From positions 186,001 through 250,000 of the forward strand of contig JAGQDJ010000062.1 in assembly GCA_022885665.1 (NCBI GenBank): a DNA stretch of 64,000 nt, given 5' to 3'. Numbering within the stretch: the stretch's first letter is position 1; each line of letters begins with the position of its first letter. Positions 35,649 to 46,067 of this stretch are shown here, in pieces. The DNA is from Triops longicaudatus (lineage: Eukaryota; Arthropoda; Branchiopoda; Notostraca; Triopsidae). The position numbers and the translations under genes were made by a program. Under the pieces are notes generated by a model. That model had not been told where the DNA came from and did not search any database. It was given only the letters and a program-made list of their open reading frames with translations.

Positions 35649-38600
35649 ATGGATCAGTTGCCTGTTATAGAACTTCTAGAAACCGATGAATATTACATTT
35701 TCCATAAGCAAGAACACAGTTTATGGTGTTGCCGCAAGACGGGCCAATTAGAGTGTCGAAGTGGTAATTAATCTATTTGTTTTTTACTATCGTTTTCATT
35801 ACTAACTATTATATTTCAGGCTGGGACTTAACGGCTGCCAATGATCCACGATGTATCGGCTTGGTATATGGCATTATTGGCAAATTTAAGTGCTTTCCAG
35901 GTAAATATATAAAAATTAATAGAAATCTTATTTTCTGAGTTTTTGTTTGTTTGTTCTCGTTGCTTTTAGAATCTGAGTCGTCGCAGCTTCTAGTCATTGA
36001 AAGATGTGCAGCCGTGGGCAACTTGCCAGGCCAAGATGCCATGATCTACAAAATTACTCAAGTGGCCCTCCTTTCTTTAAGTATAGAAGCTTCGCCTTGG
36101 CCTTTAGATCTCCTTCCTTGTTCCAAACATTCCGCACACGATTTTGGCACGAGACGCAGTTTGCATAAAACGTGGGGTACGCTCAAATCCGCCACCCGTA
36201 CCCTCAAAAGTACCACAGAAAAAGCCGCAGCGTTGGCAACCGGCCAAGTACGTAACGACCTGCTGTATGTGACGACTTTGTCGCAAAAAGTCGTCCCATG
36301 TCTCTCTTAATTGAAAAGTTAATTAACTCTTACACTAGTTTATATAACTCTAAACAGCTCATTTTTTATTTTATTATGTCGTTAGAGATATTGAAAGCTG
36401 TTTCGTCTCTTAAACTGAATTTAATTTTTTTTTTAAATATATATTAATGTTTTTTTTTTTATCCGGGAGAACATTCACATTCACGAGAAGCTTTTAGGAC
36501 ATTTCCCAGCATTGCGGGCTTAAATCCGCTAGCCGGGCCGAAAGCGGGCCCCCTTATCCGCACTCTTATGCTTTGCGTGAGTTCTGACCCGCGTTTCGGT
36601 TTCACTGCAAACTTGATCTTCCAAGCAAAGGAAAGCATAGGGGAAATAAAACCGGCAAAATAAAATAAATGTAGCAAATAAAAAAAAAAATGGTACCTTG
36701 ATTTTATTATTAGAAGTCCGCTAAAACTAAAAGTTCTCATCTAGATATTAAAGAGATGCTATTATAGGTCGGTTTCGTGGATAGAACGGAACAAAGGCTC
36801 TTGGAAGAAGTGTGTCGCTTGTTCAATGGCACCGATTCGTTCTATTTCTCACCTCGAGGCTTATTAACACACTCGTTGCAGCGATTAGCCTTAGCCAATG
36901 AACAAACCAACAGTCCACCCAGTATTCCCGTCTGGCGGAGAGCGGATTCGCGTTACTTTTGGAACGCAGCTTGGCTTAGAGATCTCATCATTCAAGATAG
37001 TCCACATATCGATGCTTGGATTCAGCCTGTTATCCAAGGTTATATCCAAATTGAAGAAGTAAGCCTTATTTTAAAAAAATGAACCCAAAATTTTGGATAA
37101 CATATTTATTTATTAGATTACCATTCCACCCTGTAGTCCAGTACTGTCAACCGATCCTTGCAAGCCTTTGATATTAGCCCTGATTAGTCGACGCAATGTG
37201 GGCCGTGCTGGCACACGGTACCAACGAAGGGGCGTGGACGAAGACGGTCACGTGGCCAATCACGTCGAAACGGAACAAATTCTTTCATGGGGAAACCATG
37301 TTTTGTCCTGGGTTCAGTTACGAGGCTCGATTCCCGTGTACTGGAGCCAAACCGCGGGCATTAAATACAGCCCCACACCCACTTTAGACCGTGGTACGTG
37401 TTAGTACCACTTATTGCGAATATTCAGTATTTTTTTAATTTTTAAGTATAATTTTCTTAATTTTTAGTTGTATTTATTTGTCTTTTGACTTTTTTCGTTT
37501 GTAGTTTTTATATTTCTCATTTTTTATTGCCTATTCTTTGAATATTAACTGTAGGATTATTAAGAAGATATTTCTTATGTATTTTTTATTTCATTGCAGA
37601 AGTGGGAGAAACGCAGTTAGCGTTTGCATTACATTTGGACCGCGAATTGGCGTTTTATAACCGGTTAGCGATTGTGAACTTGGTATCGGACACGGGCCCA
37701 GAACGGCTGATCGGTCGGAGTTTCCTGGAACACGTGCTGCGGTACGATTCGACGCGTTTGATCTACGTCGCTTTCGATTTCCATCAACAGTGTGGGAAGC
37801 TCAACTTCGACAAGCTGAATAAATTGACCGACGCATTGGAAGAAGTTGTTAGAGACTACGGTTTCACGTGGCGCGATACCAAAGGCAATATTTGCATCCA
37901 AAAAGGTGCCGTTCGCGTGAATTGCATGGATTGCTTGGACCGAACCAACGTAGTACAGGTAAATATGCCTTTTTTAAATCTCAATCGAAAATACTTCACA
38001 AAATGGACTAAGTTTACGCCTTCAAAAAGAAAAAGACTTACTTCGTGATAAATACAATTAATGTCGATTTATTAATTTAAAAGTTCATTTTCTTACGTTT
38101 TGTTCATTCTCGTGCAGACGGCGTTGGGAAAGTTGGTATTGGAGCGGCAGCTACCGAAATTGGGCGTGGGTGTATCCTTGAACGAAGCTCCATTAGGTCC
38201 TTTATTGAATTCCGCTCTGCAGTCACTCTGGGCCAACAACGGTGACGTACTCAGTCGACAATATGCCGGCACCAATGCGTTAAAAGGCGATTTTACGCGC
38301 ACGGGCCAGCGTAAGTTCACCGGGATGGTCAAAGATGGCGTTTACTCCGCGAACAGGTGAGCCTTTGTGCCTGCTGCATCCTTAAATGCCGTACTTATTG
38401 ACATTGTGGTCTTTTTGGGCGAAAATAGTGCACTAACGAAGTTTTTTTTATAGATTCTGAATTTATAGTTTTTTAAGTTAATTGCTTGTATTTAGCGTCA
38501 TTCTCGCATTTTTCGGTTTCAAATAGCTCGAATTTCGCGCCATAACACGTCCGTAAGCGTATTAACACGTGTTTCTTCTAGAAGTTTGCAGATTATTGCA

Positions 38601-39894
38601 TATTTCTAATTTTTTCTGTCGAAAAATGGGACGTTTCAAAGTTTACAAGCACCTTTTGTTGGTTTGGCGCCAAAAATTGGCGTCTCTTTTCATGTTTTGC
38701 GCCACAACATGATCGTATAGCATTTGGACGCTTATATCTGGTACTAATTTCTAAATTAGTGCATTACCGAGTTTCTTTTAATACGTGTCTTTTATTCATA
38801 CAACACAATTTCTAACAAAACCGTGCTCGTTTCTCGTCAGGTTTTATGTAAACCGGTTCAAGGACGCCTTTCGTCAGCTAGCCATCGATTTAACCCTGGG
38901 TTTGCCCCTCCCACCCGACTTGGTAACTACTTTACAATCTGCGCAGAACAAACGCCAAGCGCGGGCGCAGCAAAAGGCATTGTCCTTAACCATGCGCATG
39001 CCCTCTTCTTCCTCCAACACCGAATCCGACAACGAATCATCCGACGAGGTGGAAGCCCCCATCATCATTAACCCTCGACAAGCCATGTTACCGCCCCGGG
39101 CGCGACGCTCCTCCCAGTTATCCATTTCCGAAGGTTTTTTGCCCGTTTGCGGCATTTTGGCCGTGCAAATCAAGCCGGCGCGCAAACCGAACCTCTTGCG
39201 CCACCGTAGCTGCATGGCCATCTTGTGGCCTACGGCTAAAGCCCCGCCCACTACGTATAATTACAGTTCGCTGAGTGCTACGCCTGAAATTCTTATCAAC
39301 GGCGCCGATTTGGACGAAGACGATTATTCCCACGTGCAGCTGCGTCGTACCACCAAACAATGGTCGCATTCTTCAGAAACTATCGGCAGCCAATCAGAAA
39401 GCACGGCTGGTACGCTGACCGAAAGTAGCAGTTCGCTAGGCGTGGCCAAGAGTGACAAACGCTCGTCGTCGGAATGCGATTTGCCGAACTTGAGTCTCAA
39501 GAATTCGCACAGTGAGGGGGCGCTGCAGGCGTTCCAAACGAATTTGAAGGGCGGTAACGTAAACCCCGCCCCTACTAGTCAAGCCCCGCCTCCTAACTTG
39601 TTTTCTTTGGGGAAAAATAACGTTTTGAGCCTGAAAAAGGGGTTCAACCTCGGGGGCGTGGCTTTAGCTAACGCGAAAAAGATGGTCGTGGGTAGTAAAT
39701 TGGCCAAGGGCGTACAAAGTATTGGCGCCAATTTGGATCCGAGGAAATTAAAGGGCGCAGCGGTGAAAATGAGCCGCTTGGCCGATGTGACGTCACAGAT
39801 TAATAATGGCTGGTCCAACCAAGCGCGTGAACAAGACGAACGCATACATTTGTTGTTGGGCGTGGCTGTAAACACGCCCATTATCCAGTTATAA
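35649..39894 (+). CDS. INPP5F: Sac2-type inositide phosphatase (INPP5F-like)
   Basis: Eight phase-consistent exons, 35649-35763, 35820-35900, 35970-36247, 36768-37058, 37117-37393, 37600-37958, 38118-38356 and 38841-39894, encode 897 residues. The Sac domain runs from the N-terminus (DEYYIFHKQEHSLWCCR) to about residue 560. It has the catalytic Cx5R motif NCMDCLDRTN (Cys456, Arg462), ISRRNVGRAGTRYQRRGVD, GSIPVYWSQ and NGDVLSRQYAGTNALKGDFT. INPP5F/Sac2 removes the 4-phosphate from PI4P on endosomal membranes (family knowledge). In human INPP5F a conserved hSac2/PH-like dimerisation region follows the Sac domain. Here the Sac domain passes almost directly into a long Ser-rich, low-complexity tail, so that region appears absent or unrecognisable. 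The extreme C-terminus (NTPIIQL) resembles the human end. The last exon is a 1.05-kb block with no internal intron. Confidence 0.92.
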
Positions 39895-42017
39895 GGTATA
39901 TCAGCTAGGTTAAGTAGAATTTAAATGGAAATAATTTAAAGGAAAATTCTTAAAAAAATCTATAAATGTTCGGAAGTTCCGTTAAAGTCGTTTTTTTTAA
40001 ATAAGTAAAATTATCAAAAACTAAAAAATTAAAAAGTTTAGTAAAATATTTAAGCGATCAGAAATTTTTTAAAATTTTAATAATATTATTTCATAATTTC
40101 GTTGTTTTAGTGTATTTGAAATACTAAAAGAATTCTTTTGTTGAAACTGAATTAGATTTTAATGTTTTGAATTTCTTTACAGGTTAAACTTCATTCTTGG
40201 TGCAAGAATTCAACAGTAAAGTACGTAGTCTAAAGCGTAGCTCATTAAAGAAATTTTGCAAGTACTAATTTTTGTTACTTGTAGGGAAACAGTGCTTCCG
40301 CATGCAAGTAATGTAGAATTGAACCAAAGTTGTGTGTATTGCTGCCGTGGCTTGTGTTTGTAGGAACTTTTTGAAGCTTGCAAATGAAAACGTCATTTTT
40401 TTTCTTTTAACTTATCAGCTAAATTCTCGTATAGTATTATTCTTGTTATGACAGAAGTAAGCTGTGCAGGCTCAGGGCTCTGGTTTCTAAGCTTTGAAGA
40501 TCTTTTTAACAAAAACCTCATATTCATTCCAAGCCATTTTTTCAACATAGCAAATCGAGATAGAAAGATATTTATTTTACTGCTGCTAGTCTCTTATACG
40601 TTATGAGACCGTGTTTCACCATAAGGTTTGATTCCAAGTAAGCTTTTGTTAAATAATTGTGTTGCTAGATGGCGTTACGGGTATTCTAGTGTACTGCCAT
40701 TGTAGGTTTTGAGGTGTTGGTAGAAATGTCAAAGTTTTTCACGCTTCAATAGACTTGTGCACTTGTTTGACTTCCTTAGCACAGCCTAGAATTGTAGTGA
40801 TATTATGTTCCTAAAACAGTAGTTGTAAGTCAACTGGAAACAACAAATGACAGCATGCAGTAAATGGCGGATAATGTTGTTTCGCCATCTGGTGACATTA
40901 GAAAGAAGCTTACTTGGAAACAAGCCTTATGACGCGTCCGAACGAAATTTTTAATTCTAAAAAAATAGGAATTGTTAACTTGACGTGAAATAGAACAAAG
41001 AGACACACAAACTATAACTATTTATTCCCAGTTTTGTAAACTTTATTCCACTTGTATGGTCAAAATCTGAAAGCAATAGATACAATTCGTCCTGTATTCG
41101 TGTCCGTTAATCAATTAGTTCTGTGTTTTAAGTTTTCAGACTCTAAAGTAATGTAAATCTGAAAGTTAAATACATTACGATTCTTGCAAACATTGATTTA
41201 ATCGAAAATGGCGAAAAAAAAGTGTTTTTAAAATTTTGTTTATTTTTACATTCATTTTGTATACATATGAGTACACTATATTGGACTTCGTTGTATTTTA
41301 TTGCTGTGTTTTATAACTATAACAATATCTCATTTGTAGTTCTTGTTAAATTCTCTCCACTATATATTCTAACAACTTTTAAAGTACTGAAAAATTTCCA
41401 TTATTAAAAATTTGATTTAAAGAAAAAGTTGTGAAAAATGTAGAAAAATCTTTTTAATTGCTGAAAGGTAGGAACAACTTTTCTACTTTATAGAAAACGT
41501 ACTTTAGCTTTGTTTCCTTTTTATTTGTTTATTTTCGCCGAAGCTGTCCACGGTCTTTTTTACGGCCCCATTATGGAATCGCCTAAACAGTTTTCCTCGA
41601 TAAGGAATGCGAAGCTGTGCCCATGCATGGTGTTTATCTCGTTATCAGCGTACTCTGCTTTACTGCTCTTTTCCTTCGGGTGTTATGTGGGTTTCGTTTT
41701 CCCATAGCTAATCATCATCACTTAAAACTCCGTCGCCTTTTCTCTCGCGCTATCCAACAACCCACCCAATGTGGACGGAAACAACCCATAGCCCGTTATC
41801 ATCGCCGCAGGGCAAGCCAGATCTCCCCTGTTGGGAAATCACTCACACACAAGCTTTCGGGCTCAACAAGCGTTTTGGCGTCTGTGCACACACTTGTTCA
41901 TTTCACAGTGACTCATATAATTTGTCCATATTTTGCGTGTGAAAAAAAAATATAAAAAATCGCGCATCGAGAATTTTAAGAAGTTCACAGAAAATACAGT
42001 TTTAAAAAGGGTCAACA
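39895..42017. other. Intergenic region with a MITE-like element
   Basis: AT-rich. It holds the 3' UTR of the Sac2 gene, a 312-bp inverted-repeat element (40620-40931, listed separately) and the upstream region of the membrane-protein gene starting at 42018. No coding exon is supported. Confidence 0.45.
40620..40931. mobile_element. Non-autonomous MITE-like element with terminal inverted repeats
   Basis: The left end CATAAGG, then a 26-base match through TTCCAAGTAAGCTT, is mirrored at the right end, whose reverse complement reads CATAAGGCTTG...TTCCAAGTAAGCTT. Similarity continues inward to a shared AGATGGCG, about 50 bases in all per arm. There is no coding capacity. I could not define a target-site duplication, so the exact edges may be off by a few bases. 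Confidence 0.6.
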
Positions 42018-43970
42018 ATGAAGACCCGTGTTAAATACATGCCACAGTACCCACTGTCGGCCGCTTCGTCCACCAATACCACCAATTCGTTCGACACGGA
42101 ATTCGTGGGCCAGAAACGCGCCCAGAAAGCGGCGTACATCCGTTTGTGTACCTACATAGGTGTCACCTTGAGCGTGGTGGCGCTGATTACCTGCTCCGTC
42201 TTGTTCATGCTGCTGCTGAGCAACACTAATCCGATGACGCAACAGAGCCAAGAAGTCCAAGACTTGAAAGACCAACTGGAGTTCCAAAACCAACGCTTGC
42301 ACCGTATGCAAAAAGAATTGCAGTTTATGCTCTCCCGCCAAAAAGTAAGTGGCGCCATTGTGGAAACTGTTGATTGTTTCAATTTACTTTCAGTTGAGTT
42401 CGTAACGTAACAACAATGATTAACAATGATAAAGTGTTACAGAACGCTTAGACATTTTTTTTTTATTTTTTTGGGTACAATGAATCACGGTTTAAAGTGC
42501 TTTAGAGGAAAAAAAGTTGTTAAATTTCCAAGAAGTTGTAAAGCCGTTAGATTACGTTTCAATGTTTGATAAACATAACATGAGACAGCTCCTAACGTTA
42601 GAGCAGTATCAGTTTTCGTGGGTTAAACTGTAAAATTTCATTATATGAAAGCCGATGCCCCCTAGCACCTTTCTCTTTAAGACAAACAATGGCTTAGCGC
42701 AAAAAATAATGATTTTTTTTTGTATTGGTTCAAGTCTTCATGTTACGTAGAAATAAAAAACAAAATTTAAAACGTCTTAATGAAGTTCGTATTTCATTCT
42801 AAAGCAACTGTAATCTTAACCTTTGATATCCCGACGCAGTCGGTACATTTATCTCGAGATAAGAATGAAATGTCTATTTGGTTTGGCCTACATAATGTCC
42901 GTCTTTCATTCAGCGCAGCTGATAACTCAGAAGTGGCTACCACAGTTCTCTAACAGCAACGACAACTTAACTTATTGATACAAATGACTGCCAAGGAAAT
43001 TCTAGTTTATTTATATTACAAATGCTTCGGTAATAAATTATTTGTTGTTGCATGGGATTTTTTTTTCTTTTTTCGAAAAAAGAAACAATTCAATTCTAAC
43101 CGAACATATCTAAATACAATTGGTGATGTCGTTTACTGTAATTATGAATTAACGTCTCTAGAAATTTCAGTTTCATTCGTACCTTAAATATTCCGTTTTA
43201 AAACTTGATCACATGTCATTGGACGTGACTGTAAATATTAAAAAAAAAATCTAAACCTACACAAAAATGCAAGGCAGCGTGAAGTATCGATGGTTTAAAG
43301 AGCGTTAATAATAACTATTTGGGCAAATTGCCACTTGTAGACCCAAGAAGCTAAAGAAGACAGCGTGCGTCGTTTGGAGCGTTTGTTTAGTGCCGAAAGC
43401 CGTCGCGATTGGTCTCAAGTAAGCGCCTTGATCAATTCACCGCCCGCGTCGCCAGCGTCGGGCGTCCAAACCGTTTCGCAGCGCGCGTTCGCTGGCTTAA
43501 ACCCTGAAGAAGACGGAGACGACGATCAATCCGAAGAAGACGACGATGAGGAGGAGATTTTGGTTTTGCAGCCTGACGTCGTGGTCGACGTTAACGAATT
43601 GCCCTTGGCGCCACCAAATAAGCGTCGCGGCGGCAGCAAAGTGTGGCCTTCCTTGCCTTTGGCGTCGTTAAGCGACGGTCAACAAGAAACTCTGCCGCCT
43701 TTGCCTGAACTGAAACCCGAGGAGCAACAACAGGGGGCTGTCGCTCAAGAACTGACCAACTCTGAAACGAATGAGACGGAGGAAAGCGAAGACGAAGAGG
43801 AAATTGAGCCCGTGGTTGAGAATAAGGCTAACAAGGTCGAATTGGACGAAGAAATTGAAAGCAATGTGGAGGAAGAGAAAGACATCCAGGCTGAAAATAC
43901 TGTAACGCAAAAAGAGGGCAGTGATTCGAGAACTGAGGAAGAAGCTGATGATTCGGAGGAAGAAGATTGA
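42018..43970 (+). CDS. Single-pass membrane protein with coiled coil and acidic tail, unrecognised
   Basis: Two exons, 42018-42344 and 43341-43970, joined in phase 0, encode 318 residues. There is no signal peptide. About 40 polar residues are followed by one strongly hydrophobic segment (about residues 43-68, YIGVTLSVVALITCSVLFML) preceded by Lys/Arg, which suggests type II topology. A probable coiled coil rich in Gln, Leu and Lys covers about 72-125. The rest is extremely acidic, with Asp/Glu runs near residues 163-177 and throughout the last 70 residues, ending DDSEEED. The layout resembles junctin/junctate-type proteins from ASPH-related loci (short cytosolic head, one membrane span, acidic luminal calcium-binding tail), but I see no diagnostic motif, so that is only a suggestion. 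The donor AAA|GTAAGT is consensus and the intron is about 1 kb. Confidence 0.72.
42345..43340. other. Intron of the acidic membrane-protein gene
   Basis: AT-rich sequence without supported exons. A short open stretch near 42975-43187 has no coding character that I can defend. Confidence 0.6.
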
Positions 43971-45101
43971 AAGAACATAAGAAATTGCCCTGAGAGTTAA
44001 ATTGTCATCCAGAAAAGAGGGAGGAGCTTTGCTTAGTGTGTCAGATTGGTAAATTCTGGTCAAAATAGTCTTACTGGAAGAGACAGAAAGAGAAGAAAGG
44101 GTTATTAAAGTTACCTGTATTATGAATCAATTGGTAGCTAAAGTGCTAATCATGTTAAAATAGTTTAATATGGATTTGTGTACTAACGAAACAAGCTAAT
44201 AAACAAATGATTATAGATAACAGCAGTTAAGGGAATTGTTGGCTCTTACTGTCTTTACCAAATTCACTAGTGTCATCTACCAAAGGCGTGGAAATTACAA
44301 ATCCGCCATTAGACGGTGACAAATGCAATCCTTTCACATCGACCAACAAAGAAAAGGCAACGGAATCTCAGCGGAGCCTTATGGCTCTTTCCAGTGTTTT
44401 AGTGTGTAATGGCGAAATCTGCCATTATAAGCTAAAACAACTGAGGGCACCGAAGAGCACGTTATGGAATAATGTTCTTCTCAATAAAAACGACCCAAAC
44501 TTTGCTAACCGCACGCCATTTGTAACTCAAGCGTGGGTTGCGGGTCAAAAACGTTCAACAAAGATTGGTGTGAGACAAAGCTTGGCATAAGCCGTGGCCT
44601 TAGTACACGGGAGCTTGTTTCGGTCGTTTTTTTATTGAGAATTAGCTCTTTTCACTAGACGAAACTTCATTGTTAGGACACGGAAAATACATGACGAACA
44701 TTGCAAGTTTATAGAAAATATATTCAATTCTGTGAAATATACAAATGGGCAAGTAGATTTAATGTGTGATAAAATCAAATTTCAAGTCAGAATACAACTT
44801 TTACGATTATTGTCAATCGCTTTTTCGGCCCTTAATGCTGATTGGCTGCGGTACAGTGACGTAACCTTTGGAAATTCAAAGCGACCACGATGGCCTAACC
44901 TTTTTCATAACCTTGCTTCAAACGGGTAAAATTTCTTCCGACGGGACACTACTATAGGCCTGTCCATTGGTTGAACTTTGTTGAACGCGTAGTTCAGCTT
45001 TCGTGGTTCGCGGTTCGCGTTTCAGTCTGTACTGTTATTCCCCCAACGCAAACAAAGCCGAGAGTTTCACTCAAAAGCGTGTTAAATTTAGTAATTTCAC
45101 C
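43971..45101. other. Intergenic region upstream of BUD31
   Basis: Contains the 3' UTR of the acidic membrane-protein gene and the BUD31 promoter and 5' UTR (GC-richer near 44985-45060). An unspliced 106-codon plus-strand frame at 44270-44590 is open but matches nothing I recognise; see rejected items. Confidence 0.4.
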
Positions 45102-45953
45102 ATGCCGAAAGTGCGCACAAGGACTAGAAAACCTCCTCCAGAAGGCTGGGAGCTAATCGAGCCTACGTTAGAAGAATTGGAACAAAAAATGCGCGAAGGT
45201 AAACTCCACGCTTTTTAATCTGACTTGCATTGTTAATTTTTTTTATTATTTCACAGCTGAAACTGAATCCCACGAAGGGAAACGAGTAGTTGAATCCTTG
45301 TGGCCCATTTTCAAGATTCATCACCAGAAATCTCGGTACATTTATGACCTGTTTTACCGTCGTAAAGCTATCAGCAGAGGTAAAATTAAATTTAAAAAAG
45401 ACAATGTAGCTTCTAATTGCCGTATTTACAGAACTGTATGATTACTGTCTTCGCGAAAATATTGCTGACAAGAACCTGATTGCTAAATGGAAGAAACAAG
45501 GCTACGAAAACTTGTGCTGCTTGCGCTGCATTCAAACCAGAGACACCAATTTTGCCACCAATTGCATCTGCCGTGTGCCCAAAAGCAAACTTGAAGAAGT
45601 AATTTCTCGAAAAAATAGTATTTTTGTTTTCCAGGTTCCCTGACGTATTTCTCATTGCTGAAACTTTAGGCAATCGTTAAAAATTCATTCTAAGCCTTTT
45701 CTTTAACTTAAAATACATTTTCAGTCGCTTTTTTAGTTAAGAGCGAAAATTCTAACGATAAATTTTTTAAGAAATAATAAACTCATGTAACGAGATTTTT
45801 ACAGTGTTTTTTCACAGAATCTGACACGTCTGAAAGTTTTACATTAGAGTTTTCGTTAAATTAATTAAATTTTTAAGTAACTCCTTTTTATTTTCATTTC
45901 AGGGTCGTATTGTGGAATGCGTCCATTGCGGTTGTCGCGGCTGTTCCGGCTAA
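45102..45953 (+). CDS. BUD31: BUD31 (G10) spliceosomal protein
   Basis: Four exons, 45102-45198, 45257-45379, 45432-45598 and 45903-45953, encode 145 residues, the usual BUD31 size. It begins MPKVRTRTRKPPPEGWELIE and continues with ESLWPIFKIHHQKSRYI, the cysteine-rich ENLCCLRCIQTRDTNF and NCICRVPKSKLE, and ends CVHCGCRGCSG, all diagnostic. BUD31 is a core component of the activated spliceosome and binds zinc through its C-terminal cysteine clusters. The first two introns are only 58 and 52 bases. The gene converges on CRLF3, with just 114 bases between the two stop codons. Confidence 0.97.
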
Positions 45954-46067
45954 TTCAGTCAACATTCGTATTTTACTGAAAATTTTTTCCCTAAAAATTA
46001 AGTTTGTCGGTTTTTGTGGTAAAAAAAATGCATTCTTTTTGTAAACCGTGTTTTTAGAGTTGGCCTT

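Noticed and set aside
44270..44590. 106-codon open frame on the plus strand
   Set aside because: No recognised motif, no splice context, and a chance open frame of this size is plausible. Kept only as a note.
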